A stretch of 64,000 nucleotides of DNA from Thecaphora thlaspeos (Eukaryota; Basidiomycota; Ustilaginomycetes; Urocystidales; Glomosporiaceae). This document shows, piece after piece, positions 22,038 to 34,006 of this stretch. The notes beneath the pieces are model-generated. The model was not told where the DNA came from. It saw only the letters and a program-made list of their open reading frames with translations, and searched no databases. The translations under genes and the position numbers were made by a program. The stretch covers positions 310,001 through 374,000 of the forward strand of contig UWYS01000021.1 in the NCBI GenBank assembly GCA_900291925.1, given 5' to 3'. The first letter of the stretch is position 1, and every line of letters starts with the position of its first letter.

Positions 22038-25000
22038 TACCTGGATGACTTTGTCGCCGTTGCTGCCGCCGTCTGCGATGCCTTGCCGCGCCCAGCACTG
22101 CCGCTCGCTGCGCGAGGCGCCGCGGCTTTCTTTCCACCGGCGGCGGCTGAAGCTGCGCTTGCTGCTGCTGCTGTCCTTCCGCCGAGCCGCACCTCGTCAA
22201 GGTTGATGTGGCACGACTCAAAGAAGCCGCGCAGGTCGGCCAGCTCATCTGCCGTCTCGATAAGGTCTAGCTCTACGCGCGCCTTCGCCGCGTCCGGGTA
22301 CGCTTTGGCCAGCGCCGCCTCGTACCTGGCAAAGGCGTTGCGCGTCACGGTGTCCTCGAACGGGTTCAGTTCCTTGAGCACCGCGTTGAGAATCAAAAGC
22401 TCCCTCGCCTTCCACTCGTCGAGCTCCTCGGGCAGGTAGAGCTTCCCCAGCAGCTGGCACATCGTCTTGCGCTCGTCGCGATCGTCGATCTTGTACATTG
22501 CCCGGACCAGGTCGGCGCCGATGTCGACGTGGATCGTGTCGTCGCCCGATCGCCCCTCGGCGACTCCCATCGCCTTCTGCGGATCGCTCCACTCGAGCAA
22601 CTGCAGCCCCATCTGAGCCGGCGTCACCATCTCTTGGTCCTCGTCCTTTTCCTGGTAAAGCTCGCTGAGGACCTGGAAGACAAACACAAAGACCTGCGTG
22701 CGCGACGTGAGATTGAGGAACAAAATGACAAGGGAAGAGTCAGTCATCCGGTCAGGGAGTCGGCGCGTGTACACCGCCCGCTCGCCGGCACTCACCCTCT
22801 GTAGGCGCCTCTGGTTGGCGCTCGACGAGAGGCAGTAGACGGGGATGAAGTAGCTGAGGCACTGGCGCAGCTCCTGATTCTCCATCGTGTCGGGACTCAT
22901 GTAGACGAGGACCAAGCTCTTGAGCGCCTCGTCGTCGTCGACCATGCCGGTCAGCATCAGCTTGGCCATGCCCTCGCAGGCGGCGCTCTGGACCAGCGCA
23001 TCGTCGTCCTCGAGCAGCGAGAGGAGGTACGAGGTGATCTGCTTCTTGGCTGTCTCCTCGCCCTCTCGGCGCGAGCAGAGGTAGCCGAGAGTATGGACGA
23101 TGAGCAGGTCAAAGATGGCGCGCACCGAGCAGAGCCGGATGTTTTCGGTGCCCTTCTGGACCTGGTCGAAGAAGAGCGGGAACGTGTCGATAGCCAGCTT
23201 GCGGTCGAGCAGGCAGCAGAGGGCGAGGCAGGTGAGCCCCTGCTCGCGGACGTGAGCGTTCTTGGACTTGACCGCGGGCGCGATCAGCTGCGGGACGAGG
23301 CCGTGGACGGCCGAGTTGTCCTGCAGCTCGCCGACGACGCGCTCCAGCATCGCTCGGATCAGGACCAGCTTGCGCGAATCGAGCGCCGTCTCGTCGGCCG
23401 AGGGCTCCTTGGAATCGCCCTTGGAACGGCGCTTGCTGCCTTTGCCGCTGCGCCTCCGCCGGCCGAGCGTCGCCTCGTCGTGATGGTCGACGTCCATCGT
23501 GTCCTCGAGCAGGCTGTCCTCGTCATCCTCCTCGTCATCCTCCTCGTCCTCCTCCTCGTCCTCCTCTTGGTCAGCGCCGAGCACTTGGACCATCTCGACA
23601 ATCATCCGCATAAAGTCGGTCTGGCCGTTGGAGAGCTTGCGGAGGACGTCAAAGCAGCTGGCGATCAGGCCCTCGGGGAGCTGAGTGAACGAGATCATGT
23701 CGCGGACGAGGTTGAACATCTTGCGGCGTCCGATCTCGTCGCCGTAGTCGGACGAGAGGGCGATGCCAAGCAGCTGCTTGATGGTGAACGTCTTGATTTG
23801 AATGGTGGCGGCGACCATGAGCTGGTCGTCGGTGACGTCGTCGGCATCGTCGATTGGCTGCTGGCGCTCGACGAGCGCGGTAAGGTCGTTGAACTCCTTC
23901 TGAATGCGGAAGGCCAGCGCGGTGACGGCCGGGAGGCATTCCTCGAGGCGGCGCTCGTTGCCGGCCTTGCGGAAGTGATCGATGACGGCGCGCGCAAGGA
24001 AGGCGGTGGCAGGAGAGAGGTTGGACCAGAAGGCCTCGGCCTCAAAGGTAATCTGGTTGGCGATGGCGGGACGCGCCTCGAGGATCGTCTGAAGCGCCGC
24101 CTCGATGTGAGACGCGTTGGCGGTGACGTCAAAGTGGTTGAGGAAGCGGACCAGGTCGCCGCCGCATGCGTCGAACCAGCTCTGGACGAGCTTCTCGGCG
24201 GCGCGCTTGACGCTGGGCTCACGGTCGCCCATGCCGGCGCGGATGACGTCGTCGGCCATCTGGACGTCGAGGCCGATGTGGGACGGGCCCGCGGCGCCGC
24301 CCTCGTTACTCGCCTTGAGCTGCGACTGGAGGAGCGCGGTAAGCAAGCCAAGGTAGACGCAGCGGCGGTTGACGGGGTCGATGTCGCGGAGGCGCTCCAT
24401 AATGTAGGGCTGCGTCTCGACGGTGGGAGTGAGGTTGAAGAGGGCCGCACGGCGGACCTCGGCGCTGGGATCGTAACGGAGGATGTCGACGAGGACGCGC
24501 CTAACGTCGTCGGCGGCGTCGTCCTCGCTGGCCTGGAGCTTGGCGAGCGCGATGACGGCCTGGACGCGGACGGCGTTGTCCTTGTCGCGGGCCCTGGCGA
24601 GGAGGAAGCTCTTGAGAGTCTGGAAGAGGTTTTCGTCGAGCGACTCGAGGCCGTCAATGAGCAGGACGACGGAGCCGCAGCAGCGGAGGCGGACATTCTT
24701 GTCCTTTGCGCCGAAGCCCTTGAGCAGGTGCTTGAGGAGAAGCGAGGTGAAGCGCGTGGCCGGGGTGTCCTCTTCCTCCTCTTCGTCATCGTCGTCGTCG
24801 CCGTGGCCGCCGCCGTCTCCCTGTTGGCCCTTGCGGGCCTTGTTAGCGCGCGCTGCGAGGCGGAACTGCTCCTGGGCGTCTGAGCAGGGACGAGAGGGGG
24901 GGATAAAGGGAGAGGCAGGAAAGCAGGACGTCGGAAAGTTTAGCGCGGGTGAAGAAGGGGCCTCTGGGTACACAGAAGGGCCGCGCCGACGACTCACAGG

Positions 25001-25391
25001 TGGCGTAGGCCGCGACAAACTTGCAGATGCGGTCTGCGTTTGCGAGGCCCTTTTTGATGTGCAGGACGCAGTCAAGGCAGCCAAAGAAGACTTCGTTGAA
25101 GGCCTTTTCGCCGATGAGGCGCGTACCCTTTGGCGTCTTTTCGGTGATGGCGGATGCCCTGATGTGGATGCGGTGGAGCGAGACCAGGTTCTTGCGGTGG
25201 TTGGCGAGCGAGTGCTGTGCCTCTTGGAAGTGAGGGGGCACCGAGGCGGGGAGCGAGGCGAGGGTGGTATTGGCGTAGGCGGGAGAGGAAGCGGCAGCTA
25301 CGGCGGACGTTTCGGTGGGTTGAGCGGCGGCGGCGGCCTGCTTGGTGGCCGAGGAGCGAGGAACTCGAGCCGCGGCTACGGCGGTCGGCAT
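22038..25391 (-). CDS. CND3: Condensin complex subunit 3 (CAP-G/Cnd3/Ycg1)
   Basis: Exons 25391-24998, 24879-22796 and 22693-22038 encode about 1044 aa of HEAT-repeat protein. Diagnostic stretches are HRKNLVSLHRI near the N-terminus, LLLKHLLKGFGAKDKNVRLRC, GLESLDENLFQTLKSFLLAR and AVRVQAVIALAKLQ in the first HEATs, an acidic linker with runs of Glu/Asp in the middle, and a Cnd3 C-terminal domain with LTCLALCCLLDRKLA and SYFIPVYCLSS. As the kleisin-bound HEAT subunit it would act in mitotic chromosome compaction. Introns are 118 and 102 nt; the latter is stop-free and a multiple of three. The 3' end is uncertain. The stop TAA lies inside a perfect GTAAGT donor, and a downstream frame at 21802-21900 encodes a typical acidic tail ending ESEDED, but no acceptor joins it in phase. 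Confidence 0.88.
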
Positions 25392-26025
25392 GGTCGGAGG
25401 GGGGTCGCCCTCTGGAGGACGAGGTCGGGAGGGGCAGGGGAGGGGAGGCAGCGAGAAACGGGTGGACGGAGCTTGTCTAGATGTGTCTCTTCGGGATAGG
25501 CGGATGTGCCGATAAGTGGGTCGAGGATGATGGTGGTGGTGGTGGTGGTGGCGGTGGCGGTGGCGGTGGCGGTGGCGGTGCTGGCCGGGCTGGCGCCGCC
25601 AGCAGCAACAGCGGCACCGAGGCGGATGCGGGCGCCCTCTGTTTTTTTGGTGTTGCTCTCGACGAGCAGCGAGGCGCGCCGCGCGCGTGCTTGCCTCTCG
25701 CCCACCCGTGCCAGGACAGGCTGCCCTCACACCCGCATCACGTGCCTCCACAACGGAGTTTTTTTTTTTGGTAGGGCAGCGAGCAGACCTTCCCATCCTC
25801 TCCTCCCTTCCTCTCCTCCCTTCCTCTCCTCCCTTCCCCTCCGGCCCTCTACCACCAACCATCCACCACCCTCCGCCGTCGTCACCGGCTACCCTTTCCT
25901 CCTCGCCAACAACCGTCAGCCACTCGAGGAGACCGCGCGACACCACCAAGTGCAGCCCTCGCACCGCCTAGCCCGCGCATCCACCGCCACTCGACACCGC
26001 ATCGCACCCGCCACCACCGCTCGTC
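25392..26025. other. Divergent promoter between CND3 and RRP42
   Basis: 634 bp between two start codons pointing outward. It contains a GGTGGC-type tandem repeat (25530-25580), a T9 run near 25762 and a CTCCCTTCCT repeat near 25800-25840. A shared bidirectional promoter is inferred. Confidence 0.6.
25530..25580. repeat. GGT/GGC trinucleotide-type repeat in the CND3-RRP42 promoter
   Basis: Uninterrupted (GGT)n passing into GGCGGT repeats, about 51 bp, about 140 bp upstream of the CND3 start codon. Confidence 0.85.
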
Positions 26026-27399
26026 ATGCCGACCCACACCCTCTCCAAGGCCCAGGCCGACTTCTTCCTCTCGGGTCTCACCGCCGACCCGCCGCAACGG
26101 CACGACGGTCGGTCTCTTCTCGCATTCAGGCCGATACAAGTCGAGGCCGACATCGCCGCTCAGGCAAATGGTTCCGCCTCCGTCAACCTTGGCGGGACAG
26201 AGGTCGTCTGTGGCATCAAGGCAGAGGTCCGCACCTTCGGAGACGACCAGGACGGCGATGATGACGACGCAGACGATCTCGCTCAGCAATACGACGACGA
26301 TTACGACGAAAAGGACCCCGACGACGTCACACCGTTCAGCAAAAAGGGCGGCAAGGTCAAGTGCACCGTAGAGTGGTGAGTGCCGTCCTCCGTGCCCGCA
26401 CCATCATCACCTTTGCTGTATACGCGCTGACCCTCTCCGAGGAGCCCGCTCGCTCATGCTCTTTCTACCTCTATTACCCGCGATCCACAGCTCCCAGTCT
26501 ATCCTGCACACCTTCGACTCGCGCCGCCTCGAAACGCTGACGGCGTCGCTGACGTCAACCATCGCTTCGGTCTTTTCGCTACGCTCGTCGCCAATACCGC
26601 TGGCGCAGCTGCTCGTCATCCCGCACTCCAAGCATTGGACACTCTACGTCGACGTCCTGATCACCTCGCTCTCGGGCGGCAACCTGTTTGATGCCGTGTT
26701 TGCCGCCATCTTTGCCGCCCTCTACGATACGCGCGTCCCGCGGACGAGGGGCGTCGCTTTCGAGGCGCCTTCGACCCTCGCCGCCGCCGCCGACGCCAAC
26801 GGATCGACGCGCGGCGCGCTCGAGAACGCAAAGGGCGACCTCGACCAGATGGGCATCAAAGGCCTGCTGCGGAGCAACAAGGAGGCGACCCAGGCGCGCG
26901 GTAGCGATGCGGCCAACAAGAACAAGGTCGTCGACTTTGAGCTCGAGAAGCAGCAAGACGAGGGCTTCCACCTCGACGGCAGGGCCGAGGTCCCGCTCTG
27001 CATAACCGTCAACGTGGTGAGTCTCTCGCGGCGTCTCAGAAGCGGGCGATGGGATCGTTGCGGTGCTCGATCTGACCGTTTGCCTTACCCCTCTACGCTG
27101 CTACCTTGCTCGCCCCTCTCCGCACCCCTTTCCAGCTTGCCAAGACATACCTCCTCGACGCGACGGTCGACGAGGAGGCGTGCATCTCGTCGCGCGTACA
27201 CGTGGTAGCGTCGCGCGGCGGGCGTATCCACGCGGTCAAGGTAGAAGGGACGGAAGAGATTGGCTTGCAGCGCGTCAACGAGGCGATCCAGATCGGGACC
27301 AAGCAGGCGTCACAGCTTTCGGACGCGCTTCGGTCCAAGCTGGAGAGGGATGCGCAGTCCGACGACGAGAAGGCCGAGGGGATGGAGCTGGATCAGTGA
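26026..27399 (+). CDS. RRP42: Exosome complex component RRP42 (RNase PH-like ring subunit)
   Basis: Exons 26026-26375, 26491-27016 and 27136-27399 encode 379 aa. The N-terminus has the RNase PH ring pattern: RHDGRSLLAFRPIQVE, then SASVNLGGTEVVCGIKAEV. Exon 2 has WTLYVDVLITSLSGGNLFDAV and AALYDTRVP, typical of Rrp42/EXOSC7, and exon 3 has GGRIHAVKVEGTEEIGLQR. The phosphorolytic residues are not expected in Rrp42, which is structural in the nine-subunit core. Two insertions are large: an Asp-rich loop after EVRTFG (about residues 70-105) and a charged segment of ~70 residues after TRVP. Introns are 115 and 119 nt. The exon 2 acceptor was chosen at CCACAG (26490) because it gives an in-phase CSQSILHTFDSRR. 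Confidence 0.9.
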
Positions 27400-27669
27400 G
27401 GTTGCATCGCGTCGGGCAAGAGAGGATGTGGTAGATGGAATGAGACGCCGCGAAGGAAGGCGGCCCCGATGTGTGTAGGAATACGACAAAGGTAGACATG
27501 GACGTCGAGCTAGAAGATACCGAGGATCGGTCTGTGGAGCGTTCATCGGGATACGTAGATCGTGGTCGAGTATCAGTAAGAACGGCGTCCACCGCTGCAT
27601 AGCGAGCGACATAGCAGGCAACGTATGGAGCTGAGCCGACGGCGTGGCTCGACTGCGACGAAAGGAGAC

Positions 27670-27704
27670 GATCCGATCCGATCCGATCCGATCCAATCCG
27701 ATCC
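27670..27704 (+). repeat. GATCC pentanucleotide repeat, seven units
   Basis: Seven GATCC units, one with a G-to-A change, about 270 bp downstream of RRP42. No spacers, so not CRISPR-like. Confidence 0.9.
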
Positions 27705-28188
27705 AGAATGCATGCACATGTCGCGATTGCCCGATTACAACAATCATTTCATATGTACAGAGAGTCTAGTCCAAGTACTCACTGGACCGTACTCTCTCAT
27801 CAGCGCCAAGGGAGCTGGCCACCGACCTGGGGTGCATCGTCGGTGCGATGCGAGTGGTGTGTCGCGATGGCCTGATTTTTGCTTTCCCCCTGCCTTCCCG
27901 GACGGGACAAGGCGATGGACGGATACAAGCATCTTTCGCGATGCATTTTTTGGGACCTGCGCCAAGTACCGTACGGTAGGACGTGTTGGCTGGTGGAGGG
28001 GCGCACGCAGGCAGATGGGCGGGCGGACAGAGATGCAAGAGAAGATTTCGTACACACAACGTGACACCAGTCCTTTTCATCTACAGTACCGTGGCACTCT
28101 GTAAGTAACCTTCTTTCGCAGTGTCGCGGCATCACCGAGATGTGGTTGGCTGCTTGGTTACAGTATCGACCGCCGCGACTTGCGGTTC

Positions 28189-28216
28189 GGGAAACGGGAA
28201 ACGGGAAACGGGAAAC
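28189..28216 (+). repeat. GGGAAAC heptanucleotide repeat, four copies
   Basis: Four perfect GGGAAAC copies in the intergenic region upstream of the ABC transporter. Confidence 0.9.
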
Positions 28217-29428
28217 ATGGCCATGCAGGCACGGGGGCAAAGCGTACATGACGCGGACGGTCCGAAGCGGCACGACGCCATGGCATGCGTGCGATGTCCA
28301 CGGCGCTGGTCATGCTGTGCGTACGCATGCTGAGTCCCGTCGGCCGAAGACGATGTCCGCGGACGCCGTGCAGCGGAGGGTTGGCGGCTTGGAGACCAGC
28401 TCGGGTCTGCTGCGCAACAGAAGGCGAGCGTTGGGTAGTAGTAATGTACATACGACCTCCGTCGGAAGCCAATGGCAGGTCCGACGGAGTTGTTGGTGCA
28501 CAGAGCACTTCATCGGCCGCCTCCGAATCGACGGGAGCGTTCCGCTCTCTCGGCCCTGCCGAACCACCGTTGCAGCTGTGTTTAGTCCGTCCATCGATGC
28601 TGCTGTATTTGCTTACGTCACCTCCTCTCTATCCCGCAATGCGCAAAGCAGTGCAATGCAGTCCAGCCCATTGTCGCTGATGGACTGTAGGTAGATGGTG
28701 CCGTCCTCTGTGTGGTTGACCGGTCGGGGCTTTGCGAATCCCGCATGAATACTAATGGCGCGGCAGGCGTAGGCACTCCGCGAACTTGCGCCTTCGCGCA
28801 TGATTTTGTCTGAGAAAGGCAAGGGGGTTGGTTAGGCTGAGAAAAGGGGGCCGCCCAGAGCTTAAGGCGCGTGACGACGCTTTCAGAGGCTGGGCGAGCG
28901 GCTGTGCCTAAGTCCGTACAGAGATCAGCTTGCAGCAGAGGCTGAGCCCGTCCATGTGCTTCTTGCTACGATGCCCGCCTGCCTGCCGCCTGCCTGCCGC
29001 GGAGTAGTTCTGGCGTGTGTTGCTCTTGCCTGCCTTGTTGCCTCAGCGAGAGCGTCTCGGCGATTACGAGATGCGAGCGTACTGTAGTAGTACCTCATGT
29101 CCCTGCTTGCCCTGCCCTGCCTCGCTTTCTCCATCATACTCCGCGGACCGAGAGGACGCTGTGGGCTGGGCTCGCCTCGCCACTGCTTCGCGGCCGGCCA
29201 TGGTCGCTCGCTCGCCCATGCCCGACCTTCGCTCCCTTCCACTTGTCTTCCTCTCCATTGCCCTGTCATCCTCAACACCACCACCCTCCCCGCCACCAAC
29301 CAGAGCACGGCAGCACGAATCACGGTGGATCACTTCGCCACCAGACGCCCTCGAGTGACTGACCTAGAAAGCACTCTCCACCTCCTCCCACACATCCTTC
29401 TACTGCTCACCGACAGACGACGCTCCGC

Positions 29429-32400
29429 ATGGTCCCAGCAGTGGCCGAGCCCAACCCGGGCATGGCAGAGACCATCACGGCACCCGTCCACCCATCCATC
29501 TCCCACCCGGAACCAGCCACCGTCAGTGCACCTCTTGACGACGGTGCCAAAGACGCCCAAGCGGCTGTCTTCAGCGACCCAACGCCCGTCCTCGCCACGG
29601 AGAGCCCCGCCGACGATGTCATTCACCACGCCACCGACGCCGAGAAGCGAGCCGCCGACACGTTGCCCGCCGTCGCCCGGACAACTTCGCGCGTCTCCGC
29701 CAAGTCGGACAGGTCGGCCAGGAACGGTAGCGTCTCGGTCCAGATGACGGCGGCCAGCCGCGAAAAGAGTCGCTCCCTCACGCCGTCCAGTTCGAGCGAC
29801 GACGAAGACGCCAGCATCGGCGAAAAGGGCGACGAGAAGAAAAAGTCCAACAAGGGAAAGAAGGGCGCCAACGCAGACGGCAGCGCCAAAAAGGTCGGCT
29901 TCAAGGAGCTCTTCCGCTATGCGACCAAGTGGGACCTCTTCTTCAACATCTGTGGCCTCATCGCCGCCGCCGTCGCCGGTGCGGCCCAGCCACTGATGAC
30001 CATTGTGAGTTGCCGACCTTGCTGCAGGAGTGCGACCCCGCACGTCGTCGTCGTCGTCGTCGTCGTCGTTTGTCTCCTCTCATGGTCGCGCGCTTGCTGA
30101 TGCAAGACTCCCTCCTCAACTTGTTCCCCCGACCCCTTGTCGCACTGGCACCGACACCGACACTCTCTCCGAAAACGACAACGAAATCGACACCGACGCC
30201 GACGCCGACAGGTTTTTGGCAACCTCACGACGGCCTTCCTAGAGTTTAGCAATGCCGCCGCCGGCCGCGGAAGCATCGAGGTGGCGCGCAAGAACCTCGA
30301 TGACGAGGTACTCAGCGGTGTCCTCTTCCTAATCTACATTGGCATTGCCATGTTCGTCGCGACCTATATCTACATGGTGTCCTGGGTCTACACGGGCGAG
30401 GTTATCACGCGAAGAATTCGCGAAAACTACCTTCAGGCCATCCTGCGCCAGGACATTGCCTACTTTGACGTCCTCGGCGCCGGTGAGATTACCACCCGCA
30501 TTCAATCTGACATTCAGCTGATTCAGGAGGGCATCAGCGACAAGATAGCCATGTCGGTAACGTTTGTCGCCGCGTTCGCGGCGGGCTTCGCTGTAGCATT
30601 CGCGAGGTCTTGGCGGCTCGCGGGGGTGATGACCACAATCATCCCATGTATCATTGCCGCGGGTGTTGCGATGAACGCCGCCGTCGCCAAGCTCCAGCAG
30701 GCCGAGCTAGACCACGTCTCCAAGGCCGCCTCGATCGCCGAAGAGGGGCTCGCCACCGTTCGGACCGCAAAGGCCTTTGGCATCGAGAATAAGATTGTCA
30801 AGCTCTACGGCGATCTCAACAAGCGCGCCACCCGCGTCGGCGTCCGGAAGGCCATCGTCCAGGGCGCCGGCCTTGGCGCCTTCTTCTTCATCATCTACTC
30901 GGCCTACGCGCTGGCCTTCTTCTACGGCGGCAAGCTCGTCGCCTCGGGAGAGATTGCCTCGGGCGTCGTGATGAACGTCGTTTTCTCGATTCTTATCGGC
31001 GCCTTCAGCATGGCGATGATGGCGCCAAACATGCAGGCTCTGTCCTACGCCTTGGGCGCGGGAGCCAAGGTGTTTGAGACGATCGACCGGGTCCCTGCCA
31101 TCGACTCGGCGGACCCGGGCGGCCTGAAGCCCGAGGCGTGCCTCGGTCAGCTCAGCTTCACCGACATCGAGTTCAGCTACCCGGCGCGCCCGGACGTGAC
31201 AATCCTCGACAACTTCAACCTCACCGTCCCCGCGGGCAAGGTGACGGCGCTCGTCGGCGCGTCGGGCTCGGGCAAGAGCACAATCGTCTCGCTCGTCGAG
31301 CGCTTCTACGACCCGCTCTCGGGCGTCGCGGCGCTTGACGGTCACGACCTCAAGACGCTCAACCTCAAGTGGCTGCGCACCCAGATCGGCCTCGTCAGCC
31401 AGGAGCCGACGCTGTTCGCGACCGACATCACCGGCAACATCGCCCACGGCCTGATCAACACGGTCCACGAGCACGCCACGGCCGAGGAAAAGGAGAGGCT
31501 CGTCGTCGAGGCGGCCAAGAAGGCCAACGCGCACGGCTTCATCTCGCAGCTCCCCGAGGGCTACAAGACCATGGTCGGCGAACGTGGCTTCCTCCTATCG
31601 GGCGGACAGAAGCAGCGCATAGCCATTGCCCGGGCGATTGTCAAGAACCCGCGCATCCTCCTCCTCGACGAGGCGACGAGCGCCTTGGACACCCAGTCCG
31701 AAGCCGTCGTCCAAGACGCGCTCGAGAAGGCGAGCGAGGGCCGCACCACGATCACCATCGCCCATCGCCTCAGCACCATCAAGACGGCCGACAAGATTGT
31801 CGTGATGGGCAAGGGCGTCATCCTCGAGACGGGTACCCACGAGAGCCTGCTGGCCAACGCTGGTTATTACGCCCAGCTCGTCGACTCGCAGCGGATCCGC
31901 GCCAACGCCGCCAGCCAGAACCTCTACGGCGACGACGACGGCGAGGCCCAGCTCAGCCGGACTGACAAGGACGCCATCCGCGAGGGGGCTAAGGCCGAGA
32001 TGCCCGCCGGGCTCGAACGCTCTTCGACCAAGCAGAGCGTCACCAGCGCCATCATGGCGAGTCGCGACGCCGAGAGGAACGACGCGGCCAAGGAAAAGGT
32101 CCCCAGCATCTTCTACCTCCTCTACCGCCTCGCCATGATCAACCGCGAGTACATCGTCCGGCTCTACGTGCCCGGTATGATTGCTTCGATCTGCTCCGGC
32201 GCCGCCTACCCGGCATTTGCGATCCTCTTCGGCCACGCGCTCGAGAATTATTCGCTCTGCAGCGCCGGCGGCCGCTGCCCTGAGCCGCAGAGGAGCGAGA
32301 TGCTGGCCGGTTCCAGCAAGTGGGCGCTCTACTTCTTCGTCATTGCCATTCTCTCTTCGGTCGCGATCGCGGTGCAGACGCACTCGCTGATGCTGGCGAG

Positions 32401-34006
32401 CTCGTACCTGATGGAGCGCCTACGCAAGCTCAGCCTCGCCGCCTACCTCCGCGCCGACGTCCACTACCACGACGAGGACGGCCACTCGTCCGGCTCGCTC
32501 TCCAACTCGCTTGCCGACAACTCGCAGAAGATCAACGGCCTTGTCGGCGTGACGCTCGGGACCATTGTTCAGTCGATCTCGACGCTCGCTACGGGCGCCA
32601 TTATCGCGCTGGTCTTTGGCTGGAAGCTCGCGCTGGTCGTCATCGCCTGCATCCCGCTGACGCTGTCTGCGGGCTTCGTCCGGCTGAAGCTTGTCGTGCT
32701 CAAGGACGCCAAGATCAAAAAGGCGCACGAGGGCTCGGCGGCGTGCGCCTGCGAGGCTGCCTCGGCCATCCGCACCGTCGCCTCGCTGACGCGCGAGGAC
32801 AACTGCCTCGACATCTATCGCGAGGAGCTGCGCGAGCCCGGCCGCATCTCGAGCCACGCCGCATTCGTCTCCAACGCCCTCTACTCGCTCTCCCAGGCGC
32901 TGTCGTTTTGGGTCATTGCGCTCTGCTTCTGGTACGGCTCGACGCTGCTCCGGAGCGGCGAGTACGGCTCGGGCCAGTTCTTCACCGTCTTTACCGCCGT
33001 CGTGTTTGGATCGATCCAGGCCGGAAACGTGAGTGCGAGCTGGCGTCTTGTCCGTTGTGATGTGCAGACGCAGAGAAGCCCTGACGCTGATCCGCTTTGT
33101 CCCCCCGCCTTTTCGACGCTTTCGCAGGTGTTCAACTTCGTCCCGGACATCAGCAATGCCAAGACGGCGGCGTGGGACAGCATCAAGCTGCTCGACATAG
33201 TCCCCGGGATCGACTCGGACTCGACCGAGGGCAAGGTGCTTGACCACATCGAGGGTCACGTCCAACTGCGCGACGTCCACTTCCGCTACCCGACGCAGCC
33301 GTCTGTCCGCGTGCTGCGCGGTCTGACGCTCGACATCAAGCCGGGCACCTACTGCGCCTTGGTCGGCGGGAGTGGATGTGGCAAGTCGACGACGATCCAA
33401 CTGATCCAGCGCTTCTACGATGTCGTCTCGGGCTCGATCCAGATTGACGGGCACGACCTCTCCGAGCTCAACCTCAAGGAGGTGCGCAAGCATATGGCGC
33501 TCGTCTCGCAGGAGCCGACGCTGTACGACGGGACGATCGAGTTCAACATCCGCCTCGGCGCGTTCGAGGATGCCGACGACGTGACCAACGAGCAGCTGCG
33601 CGAGGCGGCGGCGCAGGCCAACATCCTCAGCTTCATCGAGTCGCTTCCGGACAAGTGGGAGACCGAGGTGGGCGGCAAAGGGACGCAGCTCTCGGGTGGC
33701 CAGAAGCAGCGCATCGCCATTGCGCGTGCGCTGATCCGCAACCCCAAGATCCTGCTACTGGACGAAGCGACGAGCGCGCTCGACTCGGACTCTGAAAAGG
33801 TGGTCCAGGAGGCGCTCGACAAGGCGTCGAGGGGCCGGACGACGATCGCCATCGCCCACCGCCTCAGCAGCATTTCGCGGGTGGACCGCATCTTCTGCCT
33901 CAAGGACGGCGTCGTGGCCGAGGCGGGTGACCACAAGACGTTGATGGCCAAAAGGGGCCTCTACGCCGACCTCGTCGCGATGCAGGAGCTGCAAAGGGAG
34001 CAGTAG
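29429..34006 (+). CDS. Full-size ABCB exporter (MDR/P-glycoprotein, Pmd1-type)
   Basis: Exons 29429-30004, 30212-33028 and 33128-34006 encode about 1423 aa as TMD-NBD-TMD-NBD. NBD1 has Walker A GASGSGKST (~540), signature LSGGQKQRIAIARA (~653) and Walker B ILLLDEATSALD (~676). NBD2 has GGSGCGKST (~1210), LSGGQKQRIAIARAL (~1318) and ILLLDEATSALD (~1340). Both sites have complete motifs, so two active ATP sites are expected. A polar N-terminus of ~165 residues, Ser- and Lys-rich, precedes the first membrane segment. Function inferred from family: export of hydrophobic compounds at the plasma membrane; a Ste6-like pheromone role cannot be excluded. The second intron (99 nt) is stop-free and in frame. 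The first contains a GTC repeat tract. Confidence 0.93.

Larger units (their letters stand above)
27400..29428. other. Intergenic region upstream of the ABC exporter
   Basis: 2.0 kb without a recognisable gene. It contains two short tandem repeats (annotated) and several frames of 60-180 codons with no family resemblance. The minus-strand frame at 28613-28822 (69 aa, ending LLCALRDREEVT) looks the most protein-like but I do not recognise it. The last 400 bp are pyrimidine-rich and probably the ABC gene promoter and leader. Confidence 0.5.

Noticed and set aside
23093..24883. 596-codon plus-strand open frame
   Set aside because: Exact antisense shadow of the CND3 HEAT-repeat exon; translation is Val/Asp/Glu/Leu-rich without family resemblance.
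27670..28216. Tandem repeats considered as a CRISPR-like array
   Set aside because: Units are 5-7 bp with no spacers, in a eukaryotic genome.
28613..28822. 69-codon minus-strand frame
   Set aside because: Looks mildly protein-like but no family, splice partner or promoter evidence; left as intergenic.
29429..34006. STE6 pheromone exporter as a firm name
   Set aside because: Full-size ABCB proteins cannot be split into Ste6 and Pmd1/MDR classes from sequence reading alone; kept as a general MDR-type exporter.
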